This document shows, one piece after another, positions 1 through 8,524 of a stretch of 52,501 nucleotides of DNA. The DNA is taken from contig CABXQD010000004.1 of assembly GCA_902514275.1 (NCBI GenBank), positions 1-52,501 of the forward strand. The letters run 5' to 3'. The position numbers and the translations under genes were made by a program. Position 1 is the first letter of the stretch. Every line of letters starts with the position of its first letter. The DNA comes from an uncultured marine group I thaumarchaeote (GTDB lineage Archaea; Thermoproteota; Nitrososphaeria; Nitrososphaerales; Nitrosopumilaceae). The notes beneath the pieces are model-generated. The model was given only the letters and a program-made list of their open reading frames with translations. It made no database searches and was not told the origin of the DNA.

Positions 1-43
1 TTGAAAACAATATTTATTCATCTAGTATCTATAATGTAGTATC

Positions 44-907
44 TTGGAACCTCTACTTCTTTCACCCTCTATTGTTGAAAATTTTATTCCTGCAAGAAAA
101 TCTGCATCTCGAAAAGGTAATAATGGAATTGTACTTGTCATTGGAGGAAGCTACATTTACCATGGGGCTCCTATTTTATCTTCTCTGGCTGCACTACGAT
201 GTGGCACTGATCTAGTTTATACTTCTGTACCAAAAATTAATGTAGCTCCAACTCGTGCAATTTCTCCTAATCTAATTGTAATCCCTTTGGTTGATCAAAA
301 ATTAACTCTCGGTGCTGTAAAGAAACTTGTTGGAGCATTACCACGTAATTTACATTCTGCAACAATTGGAATGGGACTTGCAATACAAGAAAAAAATTCA
401 TTATTGCATCTTGTGGAATCTCTTTTGAATCGTGATGTTAGATTATCTTTGGATGCAAGTGCATTAATTCCTGAGGTTTTGCCTCTCTTAGCCAACAAAA
501 ATGTTGTAGTTACTCCTCATGCTGGAGAATTTAGGAGATTATTTGGAGATGCTCCATCGGATTCTAAAAATGAGCGAATTCAGTTAGTTGAAAAACATGC
601 TCTTGATAATGATGTAACCATTTTGTTAAAAGGTCCAACTGACATTATTTCTAATGGAAATACTACGTATCTTTGTCAAAAAAATACTCCTGCCATGACC
701 GTTGGTGGTACTGGTGATGTGTTATCTGGATTAGTTGCTGGATTATTATCTAATAATAGAAATAGTTTGGAATCTGCTGCTGCAGCTGCTTTTATTTGTG
801 GTCTAACTGGAAAACAAGTTCAAGAAAAATTGGGTCTTCATATGACTTCCATGGATTTAATTGATGCAATTCCAAGTATCATGAAACCTTTTGATAAAAT
901 TATTTGA
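44..907 (+). CDS. nnrD: ADP/ATP-dependent NAD(P)H-hydrate dehydratase
   Basis: Repairs hydrated NADH/NADPH (NADHX/NADPHX) by nucleotide-dependent dehydration in the cytoplasm. The 287-aa protein is the ribokinase-like YjeF C-terminal domain on its own, without the epimerase domain often fused to it. Visible motifs are the early glycine-rich G-G-S-Y segment, T-P-H-A-G-E-F in the middle, and the nucleotide-binding G-G-T-G-D (about residues 221-225) whose Asp is the usual catalytic base. The start is TTG; an in-frame stop lies just upstream, and a TATA-like ATATTTATT near position 10 would give an almost leaderless mRNA. The stop overlaps the next gene by 4 nt, so the two are probably co-transcribed. 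Confidence 0.88.
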   Translation: MEPLLLSPSIVENFIPARKSASRKGNNGIVLVIGGSYIYHGAPILSSLAALRCGTDLVYTSVPKINVAPTRAISPNLIVIPLVDQKLTLGAVKKLVGALPRNLHSATIGMGLAIQEKNSLLHLVESLLNRDVRLSLDASALIPEVLPLLANKNVVVTPHAGEFRRLFGDAPSDSKNERIQLVEKHALDNDVTILLKGPTDIISNGNTTYLCQKNTPAMTVGGTGDVLSGLVAGLLSNNRNSLESAAAAAFICGLTGKQVQEKLGLHMTSMDLIDAIPSIMKPFDKII

Positions 908-2265
908 TTAGAATGAATTCTTTAAAATATGTAGATTCACATATGGGTGATCTTATTTCTGATTTACAAAAATTAATTCAACAACCTAGTGTATCTGCAA
1001 AAAATGAAGGTATTGAAGAATGTGCAAAATTGGTTCAAACATTGTTAAAATCATCTGGTCTTAAATCTGAAATTTTGAGATTAAAAAAGGGTGTGGCTCC
1101 AATTGTATATGCCGAAATTAATTCAAAATCTAATCCTAACAAAACTTTGATGTTTTACAATCATTATGATGTTCAACCCGCAGAACCTTTTGATTTGTGG
1201 GATGATCCTCCGTTTAGTGGAATACGAAAAGGAAACAAGATTTTTGGAAGGGGTTCTACTGATGATAAAGGTGAATTAATTACAAGAATTAAAGCAGTTG
1301 AGGCATGTTTGAAAACTACTGGCGACGTTCCTTGTAATATTAAATTTGTAATTGAGGGTGAAGAAGAAACAGGCAGTGCCCATATTGAAGAATATTTAAA
1401 AAAATACAAAAAGAAATTTTCTAATGATGGTGTAATTTGGGAATTTGGGTACGTTGATGCAAAAAATAGACCTATCATTGGGCTTGGAATGAAAGGATTA
1501 TTGTTTGTTGAATTATCTGTAATAGAATCTATACGAGATGCACATTCTAGTTTAGCTGTATTAATAAAAAATCCTGCATGGAGATTAATTGAAGCTGTAA
1601 AAACATTACGAGATCCTAATGGAAATATTCTCATTGATGATTGGTATAATGAAGTAGTCCCATTATCGAAAAAAGATTTAGAATTAATTGAAAAAGAACC
1701 TTTTGATCAAAATGTATTCAAAAAAGAATTTGGAATTAAATCTTTTGTAGCAAATAAAAAAAATCTTGATGCAAAAAAGGCATTAGTTGGAGATGCAACA
1801 TGTAATATTGCTGGATTTGTTTCTGGTTATACTGGTGATGGAGCTAAGACTGTTCTTCCTGGTAAGGCTTTGGTGAAAATTGATTTTAGATTAGTTCCTA
1901 ACATGGATCCAAAAAAACAAATCATTCGATTGAAAAAACACCTAAAACTTCATGGATTTTCTGATGTTAAAATTAAAATTTTTCATGGAGAAGCTGCTGC
2001 AAGAACTGATTCTTCACATCCTTTTGTATCTCAAGTTAAGAATGCAGCTGACAAAACTTTTGGAAAATCAATTTTGAATGTCTCAAATGCTGGAACTGGT
2101 CCTATGCATCCTTTTGTTGATATTTTAAAATCTCCTTGTATTTCAATAGGCAGCACTTACATGTTTTCAAGAATTCATTCTCCTAATGAATTTGCTAGAG
2201 TTGATTTGTTAAAGAAAACTACAAAGTGTATTTGTTTAATAATGGAAAATTTTGGAAAAAATTAG
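904..2265 (+). CDS. M20 family metallopeptidase (dipeptidase-like)
   Basis: A zinc-dependent M20/ArgE-DapE-CPG2 family hydrolase, closest in appearance to the CNDP-like dipeptidases. Metal-binding and catalytic motifs are clear: N-H-Y-D-V-Q-P (His87, Asp89), G-S-T-D-D-K-G (Asp120), and E-G-E-E-E-T-G (about 151-157) with the catalytic Glu pair. The dimerisation lid lies between about residues 185 and 310, and a late I-H-S-P-N-E-F supplies the last ligand. The 453-aa length is normal. The TTG start overlaps the preceding stop by 4 nt; an ATG three codons later is equally possible. The substrate cannot be read from sequence. It converges with the DoxX gene and overlaps it by 4 nt. Confidence 0.85.
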   Translation: MIRMNSLKYVDSHMGDLISDLQKLIQQPSVSAKNEGIEECAKLVQTLLKSSGLKSEILRLKKGVAPIVYAEINSKSNPNKTLMFYNHYDVQPAEPFDLWDDPPFSGIRKGNKIFGRGSTDDKGELITRIKAVEACLKTTGDVPCNIKFVIEGEEETGSAHIEEYLKKYKKKFSNDGVIWEFGYVDAKNRPIIGLGMKGLLFVELSVIESIRDAHSSLAVLIKNPAWRLIEAVKTLRDPNGNILIDDWYNEVVPLSKKDLELIEKEPFDQNVFKKEFGIKSFVANKKNLDAKKALVGDATCNIAGFVSGYTGDGAKTVLPGKALVKIDFRLVPNMDPKKQIIRLKKHLKLHGFSDVKIKIFHGEAAARTDSSHPFVSQVKNAADKTFGKSILNVSNAGTGPMHPFVDILKSPCISIGSTYMFSRIHSPNEFARVDLLKKTTKCICLIMENFGKN

Positions 2266-2681
2266 TGAAGGCATCTGGGAATTTTTTTGATTATTTGTGC
2301 TAATGATATTCTTCCTGGACCTGCAACAATAATTACTAATGCCACTGCAAGTAGAATTAAATCAAATTCAATTCCTTTGTCCCCTGTAATACTTTGAGCA
2401 CCTTTTACATGAAATATTGCGCCTACCATAATTATTGAAATTACTGATGCTGAAATTCTGTTTAAAACTCCTATGATTAATAGAATTCCTGGAATTACTT
2501 CTGCTAATGCAATAATTATGGCTAATTCTCCTGGAATACCCATTGATGAGATCCAACCCACAAATCCTTCATTACCAAATTTACTATATCCATGAACAAT
2601 GAAAATGACTCCCATTGCTAATCTTAATCCTAAAAAAACTACATCATTTAGGATCTTTTCTTTAATTTCACTAGTAGTCAT
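2262..2681 (-). CDS. DoxX family membrane protein
   Basis: A 139-aa integral membrane protein with four predicted helices and the DoxX hallmark after helix 1 (I-F-I-V-H-G-Y-S-K-F-G). DoxX proteins are quinone- or thiol-linked membrane proteins of mostly unsettled function; the founding member is a subunit of the thiosulfate:quinone oxidoreductase of Acidianus, but most homologues, including this stand-alone copy, have no proven substrate. No partner subunit is adjacent. Confidence 0.8.
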   Translation of the reverse strand: MTTSEIKEKILNDVVFLGLRLAMGVIFIVHGYSKFGNEGFVGWISSMGIPGELAIIIALAEVIPGILLIIGVLNRISASVISIIMVGAIFHVKGAQSITGDKGIEFDLILLAVALVIIVAGPGRISLAQIIKKIPRCLH

Positions 2682-2852
2682 ATTCTAAATTTATTTTTCT
2701 TATTTTTATTAAAAAGATATGGTTTATTTCACGTATGTACTATATTCTGATTTAATTTTATGGCGCCATTGATCTATTGTTTTTAAATTTTAGCCACAAA
2801 TTTGATCTATATTGTAGAAAGCCCTTTATTATGTGACAAAATTATTTTAAAT

Positions 2853-3449
2853 ATGTCAATGTATATGCCGGGAGCAACTGCTGTTGGAATTACTTTTGAT
2901 GGTGGTGTAGTCTTTGCTAGTGAAAAAAGAATTGCATTTGGTAATTTTCTTGTAAGTAAAACTACAAAGAAGACTTTCTCTATAACTGATAAAGTTGGTG
3001 CAACTTGTGCTGGTCTTGTTGCTGATATGCAAATTTTAACTTTACAAATTTCAGCTCTTGCAAAAATTAGAAAAATGGACATCAAGAGAGATGTTCCTCC
3101 TAACACTGTTGCTAAAATGATGTCAAACATGATGTATGAAAGAAGATACTTCCCATTACTTACACAAGTAATTGTTGGTGGAGTAGTCGATAAACCAATT
3201 ATGTATACCCTTGATCCTTTGGGTTCTGTACTTCCTGATGAATATGCTGCAGTTGGTACTGGTGCTGAAATGGCATTGGGTGTTTTAGATCCTCAATTCA
3301 AACCAAACATGACTAAGGATGAAGCCGTAACTTTAGCAAAACACGCAGTTCGTGCAGCAGCACTTAGAGATTCTGCAAGTGGTGATGGATTGGATGTACT
3401 TATCATCACTAAAGATGGTACAGAAGAATTTACTGAAAGTATAAAATAA
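2853..3449 (+). CDS. psmB: Proteasome subunit beta, probably the non-catalytic type
   Basis: Beta subunit of the archaeal 20S proteasome (198 aa from this ATG). Lys33 and Glu17 equivalents are present in F-A-S-E-K-R and S-K-T-T-K-K, and the late R-D-S-A-S-G-D-G block is typical. The N-terminus reads M-P-G-A-T-A-V-G where active subunits have G-T-T-T-V-G, so an ungapped alignment puts Ala at the catalytic Thr1 position. This resembles the PsmB1 type of Crenarchaeota (P-A-T-A-I-G), and an active second beta subunit is expected elsewhere. The reading frame is open to a TTG at 2802, but a TATA-like TTTTTAAAT near 2780 puts the transcription start near 2809, favouring the ATG used here. Confidence 0.85.
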   Translation: MSMYMPGATAVGITFDGGVVFASEKRIAFGNFLVSKTTKKTFSITDKVGATCAGLVADMQILTLQISALAKIRKMDIKRDVPPNTVAKMMSNMMYERRYFPLLTQVIVGGVVDKPIMYTLDPLGSVLPDEYAAVGTGAEMALGVLDPQFKPNMTKDEAVTLAKHAVRAAALRDSASGDGLDVLIITKDGTEEFTESIK

Positions 3450-3457
3450 ATTTCTAA

Positions 3458-3934
3458 TTAATCGTAAATCGTTTTACCTGTTTCCCAGAATTTATCTGAA
3501 ATATAATGTATGTTTTGTATAACTTCTCCTTTTTCCATAGTTTCTAATTCTGAACTTGATACCATTGCTTTCCCAACTGCTAAAAATTTATGATGTGTTT
3601 CTTCAACAATACAGACAAGTTTTTCTTTTTCAAACTCTGTAAATTTTTTAATTCCTGGTCTCATTAGATTTGCACCTTTACACATGAATTTTACTGCACC
3701 CATATCTACTTCGACATTGGGAAATTTCTTTAAAATTTCTGTTTCTGATAAAAATGGTAGATAATTTTCATTTATTTTTAATATTTTTAATCCTTCACCT
3801 GTAATTATTTGAGCATCATTCAAAATTTGATGTACTTTAACATTTTTCATTTTAGGTAATTCTAATCCCCAATCTTCTGACACTTTTTTTAATAATGCTG
3901 ATGTTTCACTTTTTGAAATTAAATTAGATTTCAA
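3458..3934 (-). CDS. PUA domain RNA-binding protein (MCT-1-like)
   Basis: A 158-aa protein with an N-terminal pre-PUA half and a C-terminal PUA fold (about residues 75-150: V-D-M-G-A-V-K-F, G-A-N-L-M-R-P-G-I). This is the archaeal relative of eukaryotic MCT-1/eIF2D, which acts in translation initiation and ribosome recycling; the archaeal role is not well established. Its start overlaps the stop of the upstream homoserine dehydrogenase gene by 4 nt (ATGA), so translation is probably coupled. Confidence 0.75.
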   Translation of the reverse strand: MKSNLISKSETSALLKKVSEDWGLELPKMKNVKVHQILNDAQIITGEGLKILKINENYLPFLSETEILKKFPNVEVDMGAVKFMCKGANLMRPGIKKFTEFEKEKLVCIVEETHHKFLAVGKAMVSSSELETMEKGEVIQNIHYISDKFWETGKTIYD

Positions 3935-4941
3935 TTTTTTGCAATCTCTTGTCTTATATCTAAAAGATCTCTTAGAATGGAACTTGCAGTTTCAGTTCCA
4001 CCTGCACCTTTTCCGATAATTGTTTGAGTTCCAGAATGTTCTGATGTAAATGCAATTGCATTTAATGTGCCATTCACTCCTAATGGATCATCTTTTGGTA
4101 TTTCTTTTGGACTTACCACTAGTTCTTTGTCGCAAGATGCAATTAATTTTAAAACTGAATTATTTTTTTCAGCTTTTTTGATATCTTCAATTGTTACTTT
4201 TCTTATTCCTACACATTTTATATCTGGCATTGTGACTTTCATTCCCATGATCCAGTTTGCAAGAATCACTAGTTTTGCAGCTGCATCTAAACCGTCTAAG
4301 TCTAATGCTTCATCAGCTTCAACATACCCTTTGTCTTTTGCATCCTTTAGTGCTTCCTCAAATGATAAACCAGTGGTCATGTTTGATAAAATGTAATTTG
4401 TTGTACCGTTTAGTATTCCTGCAAAAGATGTAATTTTTTCCCCACTTAAACTATTTTTGGCATAATCTAAGATTGGGGTTCCTCCACCTACTGTGCCACT
4501 AAATTTGAACATAACTTGATTGTATGTTGCTAATTCCATTAGTGATGGAAATGCTAGTGCTAATGGTCCTTTGTTTACTGAAATAACATGCATACCTTTT
4601 TTCATTGCAGTTGTTATGTGTGTCATTCCTGGTTCTGCATCTTTGTAATTACTGGCAGTAGTTTCAATTAAAACATCAGCTTCAACATTTTTTAAAATTT
4701 CAGTACCTGTCATGGCATTATTTTTATCTGAATATTTTTTTACAGTTCCAAATTTTTCTTTTACTTCTATTAGTTTGTCTAATTTTAATCCCGATTGATC
4801 TATTGCACTTCCTTTACTATCAAATACTGCTAATAATCTTGGTTTTAATCCATATTTTGCATAAAGTTCCTCCTCTCTTGATTCAAATAATTTTACTAAA
4901 CTTTGAGCCACAACTCCAAAACCACATAGTATGATCCTCAT
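3931..4941 (-). CDS. hom: Homoserine dehydrogenase
   Basis: Reduces aspartate semialdehyde to homoserine, the branch leading to threonine and methionine. The 336-aa enzyme has the N-terminal Rossmann motif (I-L-C-G-F-G-V-V-A-Q), the A-N/S-V-N-K-G-P-L-A region, the substrate-site block G-T-V-G-G-G-T-P-I and G-I-L-N-G-T-T-N-Y, and a late E-A-D-E-A-L-D-L-D-G-L-D-A-A-A-K-L. No aspartokinase or ACT domain is fused, as is usual in archaea. First gene of a two-gene unit with the PUA protein. Confidence 0.92.
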   Translation of the reverse strand: MRIILCGFGVVAQSLVKLFESREEELYAKYGLKPRLLAVFDSKGSAIDQSGLKLDKLIEVKEKFGTVKKYSDKNNAMTGTEILKNVEADVLIETTASNYKDAEPGMTHITTAMKKGMHVISVNKGPLALAFPSLMELATYNQVMFKFSGTVGGGTPILDYAKNSLSGEKITSFAGILNGTTNYILSNMTTGLSFEEALKDAKDKGYVEADEALDLDGLDAAAKLVILANWIMGMKVTMPDIKCVGIRKVTIEDIKKAEKNNSVLKLIASCDKELVVSPKEIPKDDPLGVNGTLNAIAFTSEHSGTQTIIGKGAGGTETASSILRDLLDIRQEIAKN

Positions 4942-5077
4942 ACTATTTCGTCCTTTTTGATTGCGTGTTTATAGTTCATTTTATTTCTCTTTGATTTCTT
5001 ATCCTTAATTGTGTTTTATTAATAATTTTTCAATTCACAGTTACTGACTAACACACACGTTTCAATTATCCCTGTCA

Positions 5078-5476
5078 TTATTTGTCTTTTTCATGTTTTA
5101 ATGAAACTGAATTAATACAATATCTTTGATTTGTAGGCTTTGGTCCGTCATCAAATACGTGTCCTAGATGTGAGCCACATTTTTTACAATTAACTTCTGT
5201 GCGTACCATTCCGTAATCTGTATCTGATACATATTCTACACTCTCTTCTGATATTGGTTCCCAAAAACTTGGCCAACCTGAACCTGAGTCAAATTTTGAA
5301 TTTGATGAAAAAAGTTCTTCTCCACAGCATATGCATTTGAAAGAACCTTCTAATTTACTGTCATTATATTTGCCTGAAAATGGCGGTTCTGTTCCATGAT
5401 TAATACAAATTTCATATTGTTCTGGCGTTAGTTGTTCCTTCCATTCTTTGGGATCTTTTACAATTTTTTCTGTCAT
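5078..5476 (-). CDS. msrB: Peptide-methionine (R)-S-oxide reductase MsrB
   Basis: Repairs R-methionine sulfoxide in proteins. The 132-aa enzyme has both structural zinc pairs (C-I-C-C-G and C-K-K-C-G-S-H-L-G-H), the S-G-S-G-W-P-S-F block that lines the active site, and the catalytic Cys in R-Y-C-I-N-S. No resolving or MsrA domain is fused. About 130 nt of AT-rich, gene-free sequence lie between this gene and hom. Confidence 0.95.
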   Translation of the reverse strand: MTEKIVKDPKEWKEQLTPEQYEICINHGTEPPFSGKYNDSKLEGSFKCICCGEELFSSNSKFDSGSGWPSFWEPISEESVEYVSDTDYGMVRTEVNCKKCGSHLGHVFDDGPKPTNQRYCINSVSLKHEKDK

Positions 5477-5512
5477 GATTCAACTTGAGTTTATTGTTAT
5501 TAGAATATTGTT

Positions 5513-7132
5513 CTATTTTTTTGTTTTTTTCCTTTTTTCTTCTGTTCTTTTTTCAGATTCAAATCTTTCTAAATCGTATTCTTTTGTATCTACAAATTTC
5601 ATAATTTTACTTAGATTTGGATGTGCTTTGTTAATTTGTTTGTACATTTCTTGTGCGACACGTCTGTAGTCGATATGTCCTTGTGGTATTGTTCTTAATT
5701 CAATCAAGTGACATGCTTCTCTTAAATTTAATTTCATAAAATATGGGTAATTATATGCAAAATTTACAATGTACTGACTTTGTTCTGGAAATTTATTTCT
5801 GATTTTTTCAAAAGTTGTTTTTGTATTGTTCATACATTCTTTGAAATCTTTTTCTAATCCTAATGTTTTAATTTCTTTTGGTAATACATATCCGTGATCT
5901 GTTGTTAGTAATTGTCTTTCTAATGTAAGAGCTCTGTGTCTGTGAAAGTCTCTAAACATCCCAAAATTGTTACACAAATCAAATGTATAGTATGTGTTTT
6001 CAAATGCACGAGATGGTCTATGTCTTCTGTTTGTTCTTATTTTTGTAAATTCATTAATAATCTTAATCTTTCTTTCTGTAGGTATTTTCTTAACTTGTTG
6101 CATAATGTTATGATATGATGTGCTTGGTGATTGTTCATACATAATGGATGTAATAATTGTGTTAAGTGCTTGTTTTTCTGATTCATAATTTGTTAATTTT
6201 GTAATTGTTCCTTTTTTTGGATTTGATTTAATTTCTTTACTTGTAATTGATTTTGATTTATTTTTTACGTCTCTGAGATATTCTTGAAATGCTTTTCCAT
6301 ATTTGTCATCTGCCCTTTTAACAAATGATTTTATTGTCGTCTCAAGCTCTTTTTTGATTTTTGAGGCTAATTTTTGTTCTTCATCTAGTTCAGATGAGCC
6401 TAAAACTGTCAAAAGATATTCAAATGCTCTTCCATTTCCAGTAATGCCTACATTTGTTAAAGTTGAGGCTGGCAATAATCCTCGTAGAATATCTAATGCT
6501 TTTGCTTTAGTTGAACCTTTGTAAATCATATTTGCAGATTTGATATCTGTTTCTTTTTTTAATTTAACAAATAATTTTTCTTTTCCATCTGTTGAATCTT
6601 TGAAACTATATTTTTCAATTGGATATTTTTCTCTAATGTAGTTTACCATTGGTTCAATATTTTTAGAATAAATGTCAAAAGAAAGATTACAACTATCTTC
6701 ATACATGTTTGCAAATTTTGAATTCATAATTTTTTCATCTCTATAAAATCTGTATTTCCCATTTTCTTTTTTATTCCATGTAACATATCTTGAAGATTTT
6801 TCCAAATATGATAATCCTATTCTTCTATCTTCAATTTTTTTTACTGCGATATTTGATAAACCTTCTATTGCAATTTGTGCTTCACCTAATTCTGCAACTG
6901 AGTCATCTCCATATTCTAGTAAAACTCTGTCGTAAAACTCCTCTCCTCTGTTTTTATTTTTTAAAAATTCGTCGAGAAATATTCTTCTCATACTCTTGTC
7001 TGTTCTACTATATCTTGACATCAATGCTCCGCGATCTACTTGTCTTGGAGTAATGATTGCAAACACATTGTCTTCAGTATTTGAAAAATGATCTGATAAA
7101 GTCTTTTTTTCTTTATTTGAAAACTCTGACAA
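5513..7132 (-). CDS. thyX: Double-domain flavin-dependent thymidylate synthase (ThyX-like)
   Basis: A 539-aa protein, about twice the length of ordinary ThyX, made of two ThyX-like halves. The first half (about 70-270) carries [14 protein letters not shown] at 103-116, matching the S-x2-E-x-S-x-R-Y part of the family signature but without R-H-R, followed by L-P-A-S-T-L-T-N and T-G-N-G-R-A. The second half (about 370-525) has the R-H-R (398-400, R-H-R-A-L-T-L-E) but a degenerate tail, then [11 protein letters not shown] and [14 protein letters not shown]. Each half retains what the other lacks. ThyX makes dTMP from dUMP using FAD and methylene-folate; whether both halves form active sites is not known. 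Confidence 0.82.
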   Translation of the reverse strand: MSEFSNKEKKTLSDHFSNTEDNVFAIITPRQVDRGALMSRYSRTDKSMRRIFLDEFLKNKNRGEEFYDRVLLEYGDDSVAELGEAQIAIEGLSNIAVKKIEDRRIGLSYLEKSSRYVTWNKKENGKYRFYRDEKIMNSKFANMYEDSCNLSFDIYSKNIEPMVNYIREKYPIEKYSFKDSTDGKEKLFVKLKKETDIKSANMIYKGSTKAKALDILRGLLPASTLTNVGITGNGRAFEYLLTVLGSSELDEEQKLASKIKKELETTIKSFVKRADDKYGKAFQEYLRDVKNKSKSITSKEIKSNPKKGTITKLTNYESEKQALNTIITSIMYEQSPSTSYHNIMQQVKKIPTERKIKIINEFTKIRTNRRHRPSRAFENTYYTFDLCNNFGMFRDFHRHRALTLERQLLTTDHGYVLPKEIKTLGLEKDFKECMNNTKTTFEKIRNKFPEQSQYIVNFAYNYPYFMKLNLREACHLIELRTIPQGHIDYRRVAQEMYKQINKAHPNLSKIMKFVDTKEYDLERFESEKRTEEKRKKTKK

Positions 7133-7163
7133 TATGGATAAATTATTTCACAATTATAATACT

Positions 7164-7457
7164 CTATTTCTTTTTTCCAATTTGAATTAGATCGGGTGTT
7201 TTGTCTTTATTTTTATCATTGCCTTTAGCTTGCCATCTTAGTAAAACTTCTTTAAATCCTGCTGCATCAGCTTCATTCTCTGTATACATTATTGTTGTAA
7301 CCCAAAATCCACCTTTAGCTGTTTTTCCTCCAATTGAGTTCATCCAAAAATCATTTGGTAATCCTTCCATTGCTTTGTTATCTGGCTCTTTTACTGCTGC
7401 ATCCCATCTACTTGCAACAAAACTAAGAATTTGATTAAGTTCTTCTCTTTGAATCAT
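7164..7457 (-). CDS. Conserved hypothetical protein (97 aa)
   Basis: I do not recognise a named family. A soluble small protein with an N-terminal helix (residues 1-20), a central W-V-T-T-I-M-Y-T segment preceded by a Gly/Lys-rich loop, and a Lys-rich C-terminal tail. It starts just 30 nt before the thyX start on the same strand, so it may be the first gene of a unit with thyX or have its own promoter between 7457 and the cdvA promoter. Confidence 0.6.
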   Translation of the reverse strand: MIQREELNQILSFVASRWDAAVKEPDNKAMEGLPNDFWMNSIGGKTAKGGFWVTTIMYTENEADAAGFKEVLLRWQAKGNDKNKDKTPDLIQIGKKK

Positions 7458-7590
7458 GCTTTTGATAAAAAAACTCTAAATTTTAAAATTACTCTTGAGC
7501 CCATGATTGAAACTTTGTGAATTTAATCTTACTAAAACTAAAAACATTTCTTACACTTTGTCGGTTATACAAATCTCATTAGTCATTACC

Positions 7591-8469
7591 ATGACAAACG
7601 ACGATATCGAAATAATCGGTAAAAACGTCAAAGACATGTACGGAACATTCATGGGCAAAGTCGTAGGAACAATCACTGAAATTGACGGTAGTATTCAATC
7701 CGTTGGTATTGACTGCGGTTCTCAAGGATTACAGCAAATCCAATTTGAACAATTAGTAGCTCAAGGTGAAAATGTAATCTTCATTCCAAAATGGAGACTC
7801 GATTCCCAAAGACTCATTCGTGAAAAACAACTAACTCTACGTCGTCTAAAAGCATTGATGGATATTGTTTCAGAAAATGATGATATGAAAGCAGACGCTG
7901 AAATCATTCATGAAAAATACAAATTCAAACTTGCATCTTTAGATGAAATGGAATCTGAAATCAAATCTAAGCTTGAAGGAAGATTAATTGAGTTAGATAC
8001 ACAAATGAAATCTGCAAAAATGTTATCGTTTGATGCCAAAGTACAATTCAAGAGCAACGAAATCTCTGAGGCAACATTTGAAACTGTAAAATCATGTACA
8101 ACTGAGGTAATTGAACATGTAACACACGAACAATCTGAAATTTCAAATGTAAAGAGTAGAATTGCTGATTTAGAATTGGAAGTGCAAGAGATAACTGCCC
8201 CTGCAGAACAAGATATCCAAGAATCTGCCGTTTCATATCTGGAGACACCTGAATCACAACAAGTGATTCAAACAATACTTCCAGAAGCACCAACAGAACC
8301 AATCGTAACACCTTCAGAACCTATTGAAGCTCACGTAACCCCTATACCAGAGCCACCAACTGAATCTGAAGTGACATTTGCATTTCCAGAACCACCACAA
8401 CAGGTGACATCAGAAACATCTAACGACGACAACGATAATGATTGGCTTGCTAGAATGGAAGCACAATAA
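7591..8469 (+). CDS. cdvA: Cell division protein CdvA
   Basis: Membrane-associated scaffold of the ESCRT-III-like Cdv division system. The 292-aa protein has an N-terminal PRC-barrel (about 1-75, G-K-V-V-G-T-I-T-E-I-D), a long helical/coiled-coil middle (about 80-210), and an acidic Pro-rich tail that ends in N-D-W-L-A-R-M-E-A-Q. In Crenarchaeota the CdvA tail recruits CdvB; by analogy this tail may do so. The frame is open from a TTG at 7507, but the ATG used here lies 24-26 nt after TTATAC (7564-7569), fitting a leaderless mRNA. Codons are unusually rich in C-ending forms, suggesting strong expression. No cdvB or cdvC is adjacent, as is usual in this phylum. Confidence 0.85.
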   Translation: MTNDDIEIIGKNVKDMYGTFMGKVVGTITEIDGSIQSVGIDCGSQGLQQIQFEQLVAQGENVIFIPKWRLDSQRLIREKQLTLRRLKALMDIVSENDDMKADAEIIHEKYKFKLASLDEMESEIKSKLEGRLIELDTQMKSAKMLSFDAKVQFKSNEISEATFETVKSCTTEVIEHVTHEQSEISNVKSRIADLELEVQEITAPAEQDIQESAVSYLETPESQQVIQTILPEAPTEPIVTPSEPIEAHVTPIPEPPTESEVTFAFPEPPQQVTSETSNDDNDNDWLARMEAQ

Positions 8470-8494
8470 TTTTTTTAATTTATTTTTTTAACAT
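8466..8494 (+). terminator. T-run terminator after cdvA
   Basis: Two T runs follow the cdvA stop within 25 nt. Archaeal RNA polymerase terminates intrinsically at such runs without needing a hairpin. Confidence 0.4.
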
Positions 8495-8524
8495 TTAGAA
8501 AGATCTAACTTCATACACTTTTTG

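Noticed and set aside
2802-2852. Upstream TTG start extending the proteasome beta subunit by 17 residues
   Set aside because: The predicted transcription start lies downstream of this TTG, and the extension does not resemble a known propeptide.
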